Assembly: GCA_002803225.1 (NCBI GenBank)
Contig: NXFV01000013.1
Location: forward strand, 1-24,340
Direction of reading: 5' to 3'
From: Gamarada debralockiae
Lineage: Eukaryota; Ascomycota; Leotiomycetes; Helotiales; Hyphodiscaceae
Length of the DNA stretch: 24,340 bases
How positions within the stretch are numbered: position 1 is the stretch's first letter; each line of letters starts with the position of its first letter. The position numbers and the translations under genes are program-made. Shown here piece by piece: positions 9,797-20,240 of the stretch. Under the pieces are notes generated by a model that was given only the letters and a program-made list of their open reading frames with translations, had not been told where the DNA came from and did not search any database.

Positions 9797-12099
9797 AGGA
9801 GAGAGGGGCTGTACATAGGGGTAGATGAGCTGTGCATAGAGTAGCGTTTCAGGTATGTGGATAGCTTTCACGGAATTCTGGATATGAATGAGAAGATTTA
9901 TCACTCATCCGGGTTGTAGACATGAAAGGAGTGCAATAATTATCCTTTTCCAACCAATGTTTCCATCAGAGACCCCTACTCGAAAGTACGTTGTGAGGAG
10001 AGCTTACTCTGAACAACCTCCAGGACTGTTGCCATGGCAATCACCAAGTAGCTATGAATGATTAATATGTTGTCTGGCCCTTCCCCATAATTCATGCAGT
10101 TCTGGCCCAAACAAGTGAATGTGCTGGCAGGCTCAATGGAAGCTGAGACTATTTATAGTGCTATGCATTGTCTCTTCCTGCTCAAGGCAAAGAAAAGGAG
10201 AACTACTGGGCCTGTCCTTGGTCGCTGTGCCAGTGTGCACACACCCCAAAGTGGCTGTCAGACCGCTGCTTCCAAATGCCTGCATTATTGCCCTCTTCTG
10301 GGAGACAGGAACATTCGAGGTATTCAGGGTCTCGAGGCTGGCAAAGTTCAGTCTACTTTCTCAGCATCCTATCTATCCAAGGTTCCAGTTTGGATGTGGA
10401 ATATCGGGTTGACTCTCTTTCACTGCTGGCTCGAAACGCCGATGTGCTCTTCGAAGATTGGAGCGACTAAGAGTTTCCGTAAGAATCTGTCTTGCACTTG
10501 AGGTACTTTAAATACTGCCCAGAAGATTTTAGCAAGGCCATGTACTTTTATTCACTGGGAAGTTTTGAGTGATTTAATCCCTCTCAAAGATCTTGGACAC
10601 ATTCACAATATAATTCTCCAGTGAGGAGAACCTAGGCAGGACTTTGTTTTTTTGAAGTTGTTTTCGGACTGTGCTATTACAACCTCCTCAATACTATCTA
10701 ATCAGCAGAATAGGAACTTGGCATCTGCATTGTCTTGTTCTAGTATGTCTTGACAGCTCAACGACTCTGTGCTTTCTCCACTGGGCCAGACACAAAGCCA
10801 AATATTTTTCGTTGATACTGCTTTGATAATGATCATACGATACTGGAAATTGGCCCGAAAGTAGATTTGTCGTCCATTGTGAAAATTTTCTCGACAAGTG
10901 ACCTTCAAGCGACACTGACTATTGAATTGTTGCCATTATCCAGGGCAAGCTTCTGCAGATCCAATTGTTGTTTCTCAAATTCCCATCAAACGTATTCTAC
11001 TAGGTACTGACTGACCGCTACTTCCAACTCACATCTGTGGCATAGGATGTTACGGCTGCTTCTCGAAGACAGGAGCGGCTTTCGGAATAGTCATGGAGCA
11101 GGAACATTCGCGGTGGATGGGGTCTCTTATACTTCATCACATCGTGTGACTACATTCACTGAAGTCAGTTCTGAATCCCCCAAAATTGTTAAGTGATTCA
11201 CTTATATACTTACAAAATCCCTAAATTCCAGTTCCTTTTGTCAGGACTCCTGTATCTAGTATAAAAAGTCGGCTACGAGACCCGTGAGTTCTGAAACCCC
11301 AACACACCCTCGCGACAAATATGCTCGATCATCAAGAAGGAAGAATGACTAGGTTGGTATGATGTACTTCTCATTGGAAGCAGCTTTAGTTGCGATATAT
11401 TCCATTGTACTCAAGTGTCAGTGAGCCAGAGAGCAAAATCATAAAATGAGACGGATGATCGTAAGCCAAAACAACTCTCGACAAGAAAATTGGATTGATA
11501 TCAGGACAGCTTGTCACAGACGTCCGGGTTTAGTGAAGCGAGTGTTTCCAGATCTCGCTGACGCCACTGGGCAGAAATCAATAAGGGGAATGCAGAAGTT
11601 TGGTAAGGCGTCCTTAGTCCATAGTCTTCCCGCCCAATCCGAAAGTGGATGTTATTGATTACATCTCCATAGAGGCTTTCCCTATGTCCTATATCACGAA
11701 ATTCACACCGAGATTGTGAAACATTCAAGAACCTCGAGTGATTCACTTAATACCAATTACCCAGCCCCATCTTCAGAAATGCCAGGGAGAGGAGTATACG
11801 GGTAACCCTTGGCAGCGAAAATCTTCCTGCAAGGCAAGATCGCAACCCACTGCATGGTCTTGGAGGTGGCGGTTGATACGCTTGAAGGGATTGCAAGGTG
11901 GCTCTGTCTTGTCACGGTCGTTTGTGTTGGGTTCGGTATTGATACTGTGGTCGCAAGATGTCAAAGCCATCCCCTGCTCAGTTACCGACACATCATGATG
12001 GCTGTCTCACTACGGACTTTTGTCACGACACTGAATGTTGTTGCAAATATCCGTAGCACAGACTCATCAAAGTGAACTCAGCATCTTTGGACATGTCCT

Positions 12100-12142
12100 G
12101 AAAATTATATTTATTTAAAAAATAAAAAAAAATAAAAAAAAG
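12100..12142 (+). repeat. A-rich low-complexity tract
   Basis: About 40 bp of A with scattered T (runs such as TTTAAAAAATAAAAAAAAATA). It could be a microsatellite-like slip region or the poly(A) tail of an old retroposed sequence. No target-site duplication was found. Confidence 0.6.
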
Positions 12143-13480
12143 AACACATGAGCCTCAGCGCACCTACTACTCTGCCTCAGTAACGGAAGATGAGAAAGAT
12201 ATTGATTATTGAAGTTCTCATTGCATTCATACTGAACCATCACAATACAAGGAACTCGCAAAGAAGGTCAAGGCTGGAAAATAGACATCGGACGTTTGAA
12301 TCCTCTTGATATTTTTGAACAATTCACACCCCTATGTCAACCATCCAGACCATCCTCAGAGAGCCATCCATCCCAGGAGCATAAAATCAGTGTCGGAGGA
12401 AGATTCCAGTTTTTGTAGGCTTGATCGCTCACCTCAAACCAACAATTCTGGACGCAATAACCCCAGGCTTTTGTCTGCACCGTGTCTCTGCCGTGTCTTC
12501 AGGCTTTTCTGCGAAGGTATATTTCAAAACCAGGCCTCTAAAAATCAGCCAGATGTGAGAGCAAGGATAGTGATAGCAATCATCGCCTTGTAAAAACTCG
12601 ATACTCGAAGAGGGCTTCTACAATGACTGACAGAGTCGACAACAACCAGATTTTCCATGATTGAAATGCCATGACAGCGGGGACTGTGATATTTCCAAAG
12701 ATGGAAGCAAGCTGTGACAGGTACGTTTGCGCGAATCCGTTGGCCCTACGGAGACCTCAGGCAAAGTCTTAAGTCATCTTGCCCTTAAGAGTTTTGATTC
12801 TCTGCTGACTTCACAGAGCGTTATATACTAGACAGCCAGGCAGTACTTGGGCAGTGGGTTTGAAAGTGAATCAATGCAAGCTGCTGACGCACTCCCTCCT
12901 CTTCAATCGGGGCTCTGTTTCGACTTCGAAAGTGGGAGCCTTTGCCTAGCATTCAATTCTCTTTCGAGGCTTGAATGCCGAAATTATCCTGTTCATAGCT
13001 TTGTCACTCCTGAACTAATTGCTCAGGAGCGAGCTCTTCTGAAGAGGGCACCACGTGATCATGAATTCCACAATGAAAAAATTCCTTGCTGAATTCGAAG
13101 CCTGATGCTTGCCAAAAAGTCAGAAAATCCGTCAGCGAATTAGGAATGTACAGCCTATCGTCGAATCACAATTCAGAAGAGTTAGGGCAACTCTTTAAGG
13201 ATTCGTGCAGATTGCTGGACACATGAGGAGGATCTTCATTCTTGGCCCCATTTCTCCATCTTCAGATTCGCTGAAATCGGTCACCGCTTGGGTGGCTTGA
13301 AGTGGTGTTTGCGGTGAGAGGATGATTCAGCTATTGTCGTTGCCAAAGCCTTTGTTTCATTTGCTGTTCTTTTCCTGGCCAAATATATGCGCCACGAAAT
13401 CTATTCGACAATCTTCATTTACTATCGCCCGGCATCCTCGGGTTGCACCGACGGAAGTAACGACATCATGAAAAAAGATC

Positions 13481-13501
13481 TTCACTCATATTAAGAGTGA
13501 A
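13481..13501. repeat. Small perfect hairpin TTCACTC-7-GAGTGAA
   Basis: A 7-bp perfect inverted repeat (13481-13487 and 13495-13501) with a 7-nt A/T loop, in otherwise featureless DNA. It may be chance. Confidence 0.4.
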
Positions 13502-14645
13502 AAGCGACAGTCAAAGCCTGTCATCCCACTAAAGCTGCCACTTCTGAAGAGTCATCATGATTTCCTCCACTGATCTTCCCGCCCACACACACTGAACCGG
13601 GACTCATATCGATGCTGGCTTTTCAAGTGCCGACGCACAAGCAGTGAAAAAGGCAATTCTGCAGGCATGTACGGCGAACAGGGGGGAGGCCTGGAGGCCT
13701 CTCTCCGCACAACTCAAAAGTCGTAGCCAGATGCAGATGCAAGATGGTGGTGGTGTGGAAGAAAAAGAGGTGCCAAGAGGGACTTTTTCTGCAGAATGCA
13801 CTGCACTGTCACACTGCTTATCCGCGATAGCTTTTTATTTCGACATCCCTAGCAAATGATCGACATCTACAACCTTACTGCGTAAAAGGCAGAGAGACTT
13901 AGCTGGAAGGGGACATCACGAGGATTTTTGCCTCTGATGCGCTCCAGTCCTTTTGCAGCTTTTAGCAGGTGTTAAATGCTTGACTCATGCTGGATGAGAT
14001 TTCTTACTGGTTGAGGCTGATGGAGATTGAGAGAGCTCGCAGTCAAGCTTGCAGGCCGCTGCTCGAACCTTCTTCGCGGTCCTTACCTCATTGGATTGTC
14101 ACTACGACTCTGAAGAAGCTTGTTAATAAAAGCCGTTTTATTTTCGGGGTAGATAGCGGTTACAATCATCACCTCATTCTCTGAGCATGAGTAGAATATC
14201 CTCCACGGAATAACCACGGCATTTCAGAGAGCTTTATGGGCTTTATTATTCAATAATTACTTAATTCGGAAGGATCTGTCTGCAAAATGAGGGGTGTTCC
14301 TGGTTCCTCCGGGTCGGAGTTTTGTTAGCATCGCGAATCGTACCGCATGTTGCGCGTGCAGTGATTGCACTGAAGTGAAGCCCTTGAAATGCGGGTGGCT
14401 TGGATGCTGTGGGGGCAAGAACAAGGCAATTGCGAAAGTAGCAGCGAACCAAGGGAAAAATAGAAATCAGATATTTTACCAAATCGTGAAAAGGGTATTT
14501 TATGGGATTTCTTTGATCAGCCATCCGGCTGTTGAACCACTGAGCAAGCCAGCATTTCTTTGGCGCATCATCCCTTTCCGCAGCCAAACCGAAAAACCCA
14601 CAACTCCCAAAGCCGGACTCTCGCCAAAACAAGCAAGGCCTCGCC

Positions 14646-14682
14646 CTCTACGGAGACGAAAAAAGCGGCCGATTTTGGCCTG
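14646..14682 (+). repeat. Left terminal inverted repeat of the MITE
   Basis: This 37-nt arm pairs with 14859-14895 with two mismatches. It contains the internal short palindrome GGCCGATTTTGGCC, so each arm can also fold on itself. Confidence 0.85.
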
Positions 14683-14858
14683 TGCTTAATACCAAAAGCC
14701 GTACTTCAACAATAACAAAACTTTCTCAAAACTGAACTAAATTTGCTGGAGCTTGATTTTAGAGCTCCAAAGAAGTCAAACTGTTTTCTGATTAATTTTT
14801 GAATATTTTAAATAAAGGTTGTTGGTTGTTATTTAAGCCTGAAAAAAGGACAGAGGCG

Positions 14859-14895
14859 CAGGCCAAAATCGGCCGCTTATTTCGTCCCCGTAGAG
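14859..14895 (-). repeat. Right terminal inverted repeat of the MITE
   Basis: Reverse complement of the left arm with two differences (G for A and T for A, read inward from the outer end). It is followed by CTCGCC, the same hexamer that precedes the left arm. Confidence 0.85.
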
Positions 14896-15144
14896 CTCGC
14901 CTCACTCCCCGTCCAGGAGGAACCTCCAAACTTCACTACATCCAACCCACTCTTTAACGACTATCACCAACCACAACCACCACCACCACTCGAATGACCC
15001 TCAACAGATATTAATTGGGGTCATCACTGCGCATATCAATAGTATCACGATTAGAAGGGGAGCCTTGGGCCCGTCTTCCAGGCTGAGGTGCCAAATACGA
15101 ACCAACTTAGCTGACTCGGGTCGCTCTGGGTCAGCATAAGTCGC

Positions 15145-18060
15145 ATGCCTCGTGCTCCATCTACGACCAAGCGACAGCAGGGTGCTGCGAACCACCGTGA
15201 TACTAGGCATGAGAATGGCCTTGTAGGTCCTGGCAAGAGGGTACAAAAGCAGAAGAGTAATGGTCATCTTAACGGTCATGCCAAGTCGTCCGAAAGTCTA
15301 CCGCCAACACCACCTCTACCTGCGACCCCTCCGCCGGCGTCGAACGGATATGTGCGACAACCAGCGCCTGCAGACAATATAACCGATTCCAAGATGCTAG
15401 TCAACGGGGTGCGGAGGGCTTCTGTCAGTGGTTATTCGGAGGAGACGTCGTCGTCGGAATCTTACAACAATATGCCCGCGATTTCCGTCTCCAACGAGAA
15501 TCACCGCCGGATCGATGTCAACGCGGCCAAGAACCCCGCCGTGCATCGCGATGTAGGACATTTGAGTCTTGCACTCACTGTGCTTCGATCCTGCCCACTC
15601 TACGACACCATTGCCATCCTGATCGTCCTGCTCCAGATCCCTCCGACCTTCCTGTCCATTATCCATATCCTGTTTGCCACCTTGACATTCGTACCTCCCT
15701 CGACATCTACGACTTCTGGAATCAGCTTCTCGGATATATTTGAAGGGACAATGGGTACTCCATCCCTAGCTACCATTGTATTTGTTGATATAGCTGTGTT
15801 GTTGATCTGGTTGTTTCTATGGAGCCCGCTACAGGATATCGCGTTGGATTTAGCACAAACAGTTATTGCGTTGACTCTTGGAGGGGGAACTAGTGGTAGA
15901 GAAGCTGGCATGAACAATGTTCTGGTCTGTTTCGGCATCATTGGATTTTCCCATCTGGTTCGCAATGGCAATGTCAAGCAATCTGGTCTACGCGCATTGA
16001 TCTCTTCTTCAACAAACGGCATCCTCGGATCACCGGATCCTGATGATCCTCTCGAGCCGATATCTCATGAGGTCAACAAGAAAGGTGCACATGGGTGGAT
16101 TCGGAGCATCCTTGCGATACATATACTTACTCAAGGTGTGGTGCGGTATATTCGAGATTGGTATGTGAGGAGGGAGAAACGGGATACTTCAGCGTCTTTA
16201 GTTGATCCCGAAGCCGGCAAAGTCCAAACGGACGCCAACAGCGATACACCAAATACACAGACCCCGGAGAATGAATCCTCGAATATACCCACCAATTCGG
16301 TCAACACGAAGAAGAAGAGGAAACAGAGCGCTCAGGTCCGTATACGCCAGCCATTATGGGCAGCACTAGCGAGTACAAAAATTGTTATGGTTAAGGAGTA
16401 CGAAACATCACACACAGCAGCCGAGTCTGCCGGCACAAACGCAACAGACATCAACAACCTTGGCAACGCACCTTTTAACACCGAAGCAGACAAGATATGG
16501 ATAACATATGTTGGATCTGACGAGGTTTTCTTTGCCACCAGCTACTTTCCCACACACCCCCAACTGGAGGATTGCGAGGAGAAGAGGGGTCCGGATTCTT
16601 CTGGAATTGACAAGTCAAAACCTTTCTTTGTACGAGTCAACAAGACGATATGGCAGCCAACGCGTATACATACTGCAACCGACCCCGATCAACCGGCAGG
16701 ACAGGACACCAGATGGAGTGGAGAGATATTTGGACTTGCGCCTATGTCCAGCTACCAATGCGATTTCGTTAGTACGGTCGATGGCGCTGTTATTTTCTCC
16801 ACGAGCGTGAGAACTATTCAACCACCAATGGACGTTGCAGCCGTTGGCCTCTCACCAGGACCTGTTGTTACTGGTCGACCTGGATCCCCCACCACGACCT
16901 TGAAGACTTCTATTGCTTCCTTAGAAGTCAAGCTCGCCGAGGAACGCAATCGCCAAAAGCGCGAACGAAAGGACCAACGCGCAAAGCTCAACAGTGTTCG
17001 CAAAGAGATCGAGAAACTCGCTGCTGGAATTGCTTCCTCTGGTGGCAACGATGACCGTCTCCGCCAGAAAGTCCAACAAAGCAATCTGCACATGAAGCAA
17101 GCTGAAGATGCCCTTGTGGCTCTTGCTTCTCAAATCGAGACCCTCTCGAGCCTGCCCACCGACGCCGACATTGTGGAGATGAAGACCGCCAAATCCCAAT
17201 TCCAGTCCCAAAAAGACATTCACAATCAAGCCCGCAAAGAATTCAATGCTGCCAAACAACAAGCCCAGAACGAGATACAGACTCTAGCTAATGATGTTAC
17301 CAATCTCGAGGCGAAACGCGAACGCATCCAGTTCCGCATTGCCAAACTCAGCAGCGAGCACGAGCGCATCACAGATGCCAACGCCCGAGGACTGGACGAA
17401 GCCCAGCGCAAAGCTACCGAACAACAAGCCAGAGAAGTCGAGAGACAGAACCTGGAGACCCACTACCACGGTAGGCTCGTTGCTATCACTACCGAGTTCG
17501 CGCAGAAGTCCTATGAGCTACAGCAACTACAAGCCCTTGTCGCACAGCTTCAAGCTATGGAACAGTCGGAGATGGCTTACACTCAGAGTCCTACTGCCTC
17601 CGTCCCGAACCTAGGCTATGCTGATATTCCAGAAGGCGCGACCGCCTCCAACTACCCCTGGAACCCAGCGCCCAACACTGCCGGCTTGTATGCTCCCGGC
17701 TATCCCATGATGGCCTCTAGCTCAAACCAAGGCATCAGAACCAGAGGCCGTAGTTCCAGCATGCTAAGCAACGTCTCAGGCTTCACGCAATCCAGTGGTG
17801 AAGGCGATCTTCCGACATTGCAAATTGGTACCAGCCAAGGCAGTTTCTCGAAGTACGTCCTCCCGAATATGTATATCCGGGACAGGCAGGGCAGTAGCGG
17901 CAGCGCGAGCATGAGCGGCAGTGGAGGGAGTCGTAGCGGGAATGGCAGTGTCGGCGATCCTAAGAGTCCGATTGTTGGGAATGGCAATACGAAGAAATGG
18001 GGGAGTGGGAGTGGGAGTACGGCTGGTCACAGGGATAAGGGGTACGTTGATGAGAAATGA
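15145..18060 (+). CDS. acrB: AcrB-like ubiquitination-network protein (membrane plus coiled coil)
   Basis: A single exon for 971 aa. The start is supported by an in-frame TGA at 15112-15114 with no ATG in between. Residues 1-135 are a Pro/Ser-rich, basic disordered region (PPTPPLPATPPPA). Hydrophobic segments lie at about 153-183 (TIAILIVLLQ...IHILFATLTFV), 206-227 (ATIVFVDIAVLLIWLFLW) and 256-275 (NNVLVCFGIIGFSHLV). A linker contains a basic patch KKKRKQ (about 389-394). About 445-560 is a beta-rich, fibronectin-III-like stretch ending GLAPMSSYQCDFVSTVDG. Residues 587-635 and 636-805 are heptad-like coiled coils rich in Lys, Glu and Gln, and the tail is Ser/Gly-rich. This order matches Aspergillus nidulans AcrB (about 1000 aa from memory), linked genetically to the CreB-CreC deubiquitinase pathway of carbon catabolite repression and acriflavine resistance. 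The biochemical function is unknown. The symbol rests on recognised architecture, not a search. Confidence 0.82.
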   Translation: MPRAPSTTKRQQGAANHRDTRHENGLVGPGKRVQKQKSNGHLNGHAKSSESLPPTPPLPATPPPASNGYVRQPAPADNITDSKMLVNGVRRASVSGYSEETSSSESYNNMPAISVSNENHRRIDVNAAKNPAVHRDVGHLSLALTVLRSCPLYDTIAILIVLLQIPPTFLSIIHILFATLTFVPPSTSTTSGISFSDIFEGTMGTPSLATIVFVDIAVLLIWLFLWSPLQDIALDLAQTVIALTLGGGTSGREAGMNNVLVCFGIIGFSHLVRNGNVKQSGLRALISSSTNGILGSPDPDDPLEPISHEVNKKGAHGWIRSILAIHILTQGVVRYIRDWYVRREKRDTSASLVDPEAGKVQTDANSDTPNTQTPENESSNIPTNSVNTKKKRKQSAQVRIRQPLWAALASTKIVMVKEYETSHTAAESAGTNATDINNLGNAPFNTEADKIWITYVGSDEVFFATSYFPTHPQLEDCEEKRGPDSSGIDKSKPFFVRVNKTIWQPTRIHTATDPDQPAGQDTRWSGEIFGLAPMSSYQCDFVSTVDGAVIFSTSVRTIQPPMDVAAVGLSPGPVVTGRPGSPTTTLKTSIASLEVKLAEERNRQKRERKDQRAKLNSVRKEIEKLAAGIASSGGNDDRLRQKVQQSNLHMKQAEDALVALASQIETLSSLPTDADIVEMKTAKSQFQSQKDIHNQARKEFNAAKQQAQNEIQTLANDVTNLEAKRERIQFRIAKLSSEHERITDANARGLDEAQRKATEQQAREVERQNLETHYHGRLVAITTEFAQKSYELQQLQALVAQLQAMEQSEMAYTQSPTASVPNLGYADIPEGATASNYPWNPAPNTAGLYAPGYPMMASSSNQGIRTRGRSSSMLSNVSGFTQSSGEGDLPTLQIGTSQGSFSKYVLPNMYIRDRQGSSGSASMSGSGGSRSGNGSVGDPKSPIVGNGNTKKWGSGSGSTAGHRDKGYVDEK

Positions 18061-18790
18061 GGTTGATGTGTGTATGTTGTGCAGATAACAAAATGTGATG
18101 TTTGACCGAGTCTGTTTTACCACACGTTCTTCTACTGGTACTTTGTGTACAACAAATCTTGGCATTGAGAGTGCCTATGACCATTGTAACGTCGTCATCT
18201 AGCTGAACAGCACTGACCATCATAGCATCGCATCAACATCCCGATCTATCGATTCGATTCGGACCCCATTTTCCTGTTCTCGTCAATATCTACCTGATCG
18301 ACCTCTAGGATCTATATTAAACAGCAAGGTTCCTCATCAATTAATAGCAGTTTTGTTGCATGTCGACCCTTTCAGCCCCCAAGTCATGAAAGGGGATCGA
18401 GCTGAAAGGAGGTGTGCCTTCGTGTCTCGGCGTGTGTGGTGAAGGCTCGGGGGAAAGCCGAACACCCTTGTCCTCAATTTCGTGCCTAAGCGAGCGGAGG
18501 CACGTGCTGACGTGCAAGACCTGAAGTAATCGAGCATCAATCCACGGACAGGCTCTTGAATAGGCCGTTGAGTTGTTTACTTTGTGTCGATTCAAGATGG
18601 TTTGTTTTGGACTGGGGTGTAGGTTTACTCAGCCACAGAGCAAAGCTGCAACCTCAGGCATATATCCTCCAGGCTTCAAGCCTCACAAGCAACTCATTCA
18701 TCGTTTGCCACCCCTTTTACACAGAGCTATTTCATCTAATCTATCGTCCGAACTGCTCTGAACCAATGAACTATTATTAGTGAGGCCATT
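18061..18790. other. Intergenic region after the acrB-like gene
   Basis: This stretch contains the 3' UTR of the acrB-like gene and 5' sequence for the hydrolase pseudogene. No convincing gene, RNA or repeat is visible; the short open frames overlap one another and show no domain. Confidence 0.45.
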
Positions 18791-19650
18791 ATGGATAAGA
18801 GCGACTCTCCAGCCGGGACATCACCTAGTCAGCCAATCGAGCCAGCCTGTCAGGGCCTTACGATCCTTATCAGCCCTAACAATCCATTGTTAGAGTAGGT
18901 TTTGTCTTACCATACCTCACTGCCATACTAAATATCCGAAGCATCGTATTTGTACATGGTTTTACAGGTCACCCTCAGCGGACTTGGCAACATAAAGGGG
19001 AGACCACTAAGGACGACCGACCCGAGGCTGCAAAAGAGGGAAGTGAACGTCCCTCTAAATATCCGCGTCTCATCCCATCAAGCTCTTCTAAGAGAAACAG
19101 CTTGCGTAAACCAGTCTATTGGCCCCGAGATCTGGTACCAGAAACCTTACCTCGGGCAAGGGTTCTTACCTTTGGCTATGACACAAACATTCGCCATCCA
19201 CTCAAAGCTCAGGCAAGCAAGAACACAGTTTACGATATCGCGAAAGACCTCCTAGTGAGTTTGGAGGCAGAGCTCTGAGCCTTTGAGGCCCCTTGTTTTC
19301 ATCACTCACAGTCTGGGAGGTATTGTTGTCAAGGAAGCGCTTCGAAGATCTCGCAGCTACCAAACACACCAAAACCATCTTCATCGGGTCTATGAAGCAA
19401 CAGAAGCTGTATATTTTCCGGCGCTCTACATAGCGGGGCGGATCCTCGCAGTCTTATTCATCATATCGCTGAGCAGGTCATCCGGGCTGCTGGATTCTCT
19501 GTCAATGAGCAGATCGTCAACACCTTGTTACCTTCTTCTGAACGCCTAAAGAAGTTCCGTGATGAGTTCAGCCCCATGGCTCATGAGACGGGATGGATCG
19601 TATATTTATTTCAAGAATAGTATGGTGTTCTTTCGCTGAAGAGTAATAAG
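18791..19650 (+). pseudogene. Broken alpha/beta-hydrolase (DUF676/PGAP1-like) domain gene, NLR N-terminal type
   Basis: A start (ATG 18791, MDKSDSPAG...) and an intron (18895-18941, GTAGGT...CGAAG, CTAAA branch-like) lead into a strong domain match: DIVFVHGFTGHPQRTW, YWPRDLVPETLPRARVLTFGYDT, NTVYDIAKDLLVSLEAEL. A TGA (19276-19278) then stops the frame. The nucleophile-elbow region FITHSLGGIVVKEALRRS continues in a +1 frame (19286-about 19412). The first frame resumes with GADPRSLIHHIAEQVIRAAGF and ERLKKFRDEFSPMAHETGW, and is stopped again by TAG at 19618-19620. In family members the elbow segment runs directly into FFGTPHRGAD; here that motif is scrambled at the second frameshift. This lipase-like domain is known as an N-terminal effector domain of many fungal NLR-like proteins. 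At least two nonsense codons and two indels make a functional product very unlikely. Confidence 0.85.
18895..18941 (+). other. Intron within the hydrolase pseudogene
   Basis: A 47-bp intron with GTAGGT donor and AG acceptor. Removal joins NNPLL to a split Asp codon and DIVFVHG, exactly the first strand of the hydrolase fold. The preserved splice signals indicate that the locus was once a normal gene. Confidence 0.75.
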
Positions 19651-20227
19651 GTTACTCACTTCGTTCATATGATGAGTCCACTGAGCCAGAGCCAGTTGGG
19701 CGGAAGGATCCAATACTTGATGTCTTCGCTTGGTTGAAAGACACACCTCTTAAGCTTTCTTTCAATCCTTCGAAGACTGAATGCCAGTCAGCAGTGCTGC
19801 AAGTCAAGCTCAAATATAACATCTATTCAGAGAATGCATATCGAAGCAGTAATAGGTCTCACCGCTGCTGGCTTCTCACTGCTTTGATTTATTTTCACAC
19901 GACCATTGCGACACTGGACGGGTGGCACTTGCTGCCCAAGACTGAAGGCCACTTGATTGAGGAATTGAGGGAGTTGTTAGAAGAAATGATGACACAGCAT
20001 TCATAAATTAGCTTTGGCGTTGATGTGAATTTGTGGATCCCGCTTTTTGGGGGTGTTCATGCAAAGAACCCTAATATAGCTTGGGATCGAGGAGCAATAC
20101 GGATGCTTGTGAGAAGGAAAGACTTTCGGATTGGGTGGACGTCAAGCTGTTGATGAGGAGTTTACCTTGGATGCAGAGGCATATGGAGGAAACGTTGAGA
20201 GAATTTTATTCATCCTGCGTATCCTAG
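19651..20227 (+). pseudogene. Degenerate downstream coding remnant, identity unknown
   Basis: One frame from about 19650 to a TAA at 20004-20006 reads as ordinary protein (TEPEPVGRKDPILDVFAWLK, then HLIEELRELLEEMMTQHS). The same frame continues beyond the TAA for about 35 more sensible codons (ISFGVDVNLWIPLFGGVHAK, NPNIAWDRGAIRML). A different frame then gives DWVDVKLLMRSLPWMQRHME to a TAG at 20225-20227. The simplest reading is the 3' part of the preceding broken gene, or a neighbouring gene, with one nonsense codon and one frameshift near 20100. I do not recognise the family, and composition alone could mislead here. Confidence 0.45.
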
Positions 20228-20240
20228 AAATAGGTGTCAT

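Larger units (their letters stand above)
9797..14645. other. 4.8 kb gene-poor region with degenerate repeats and A-rich low complexity
   Basis: No open frame here has a recognisable domain, good start context or a consistent splice path on either strand; the small frames look random. Visible features are an A-rich tract (about 12100-12142), a small hairpin (13481-13501), and imperfect direct repeats: about 10258-10275 with 11011-11028, about 10306-10334 with 11098-11126, and the 13-mer AGTGATTCACTTA at 11192-11204 and 11737-11749. This is consistent with old, eroded mobile-element sequence or non-coding transcripts; neither can be shown from the sequence alone. Confidence 0.45.
14646..14895. 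mobile_element. Non-autonomous inverted-repeat element (MITE), 250 bp
   Basis: Two 37-nt arms in inverted orientation, 14646-14682 and 14859-14895, match at 35 of 37 positions. Each reads inward CTCTACGG(A/G)GACGAAA then AAGCGGCCGATTTTGGCCTG, with one further mismatch (A/T) between. The 176 bp between the arms is A/T-rich, has no coding capacity and carries a small hairpin (GGAGCT/AGCTCC, 14748-14768). An identical 6-bp direct repeat CTCGCC lies immediately outside both arms (14640-14645 and 14896-14901), consistent with a target-site duplication. Alternatively, if the element begins at CGG, it is 240 bp (14651-14890) flanked by TA dinucleotides, as for Tc1/mariner-Fot1-type elements. No transposase is present, so it would depend on a copy elsewhere. 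It lies 249 bp upstream of the acrB-like start codon. Confidence 0.85.

Noticed and set aside
10094..10501. Overlapping 97-135 codon plus-strand frames in the gene-poor region
   Set aside because: Three frames are open at once, which reflects few stop codons. None has recognisable motifs, good splice signals or a plausible start context.
12847..13092. An 81-codon frame considered as a small secreted protein
   Set aside because: The N-terminus (MGSGFESESMQAADALPP) lacks a signal peptide hydrophobic core and there is no cysteine pattern or supporting context.
15600..17987. Several 90-140 codon antisense frames within the acrB-like gene
   Set aside because: They are opposite a continuous, domain-bearing 971-codon gene. 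Their compositions (Pro/Leu/Ser-rich) are mirror images of its Gln/Lys/Gly codons.
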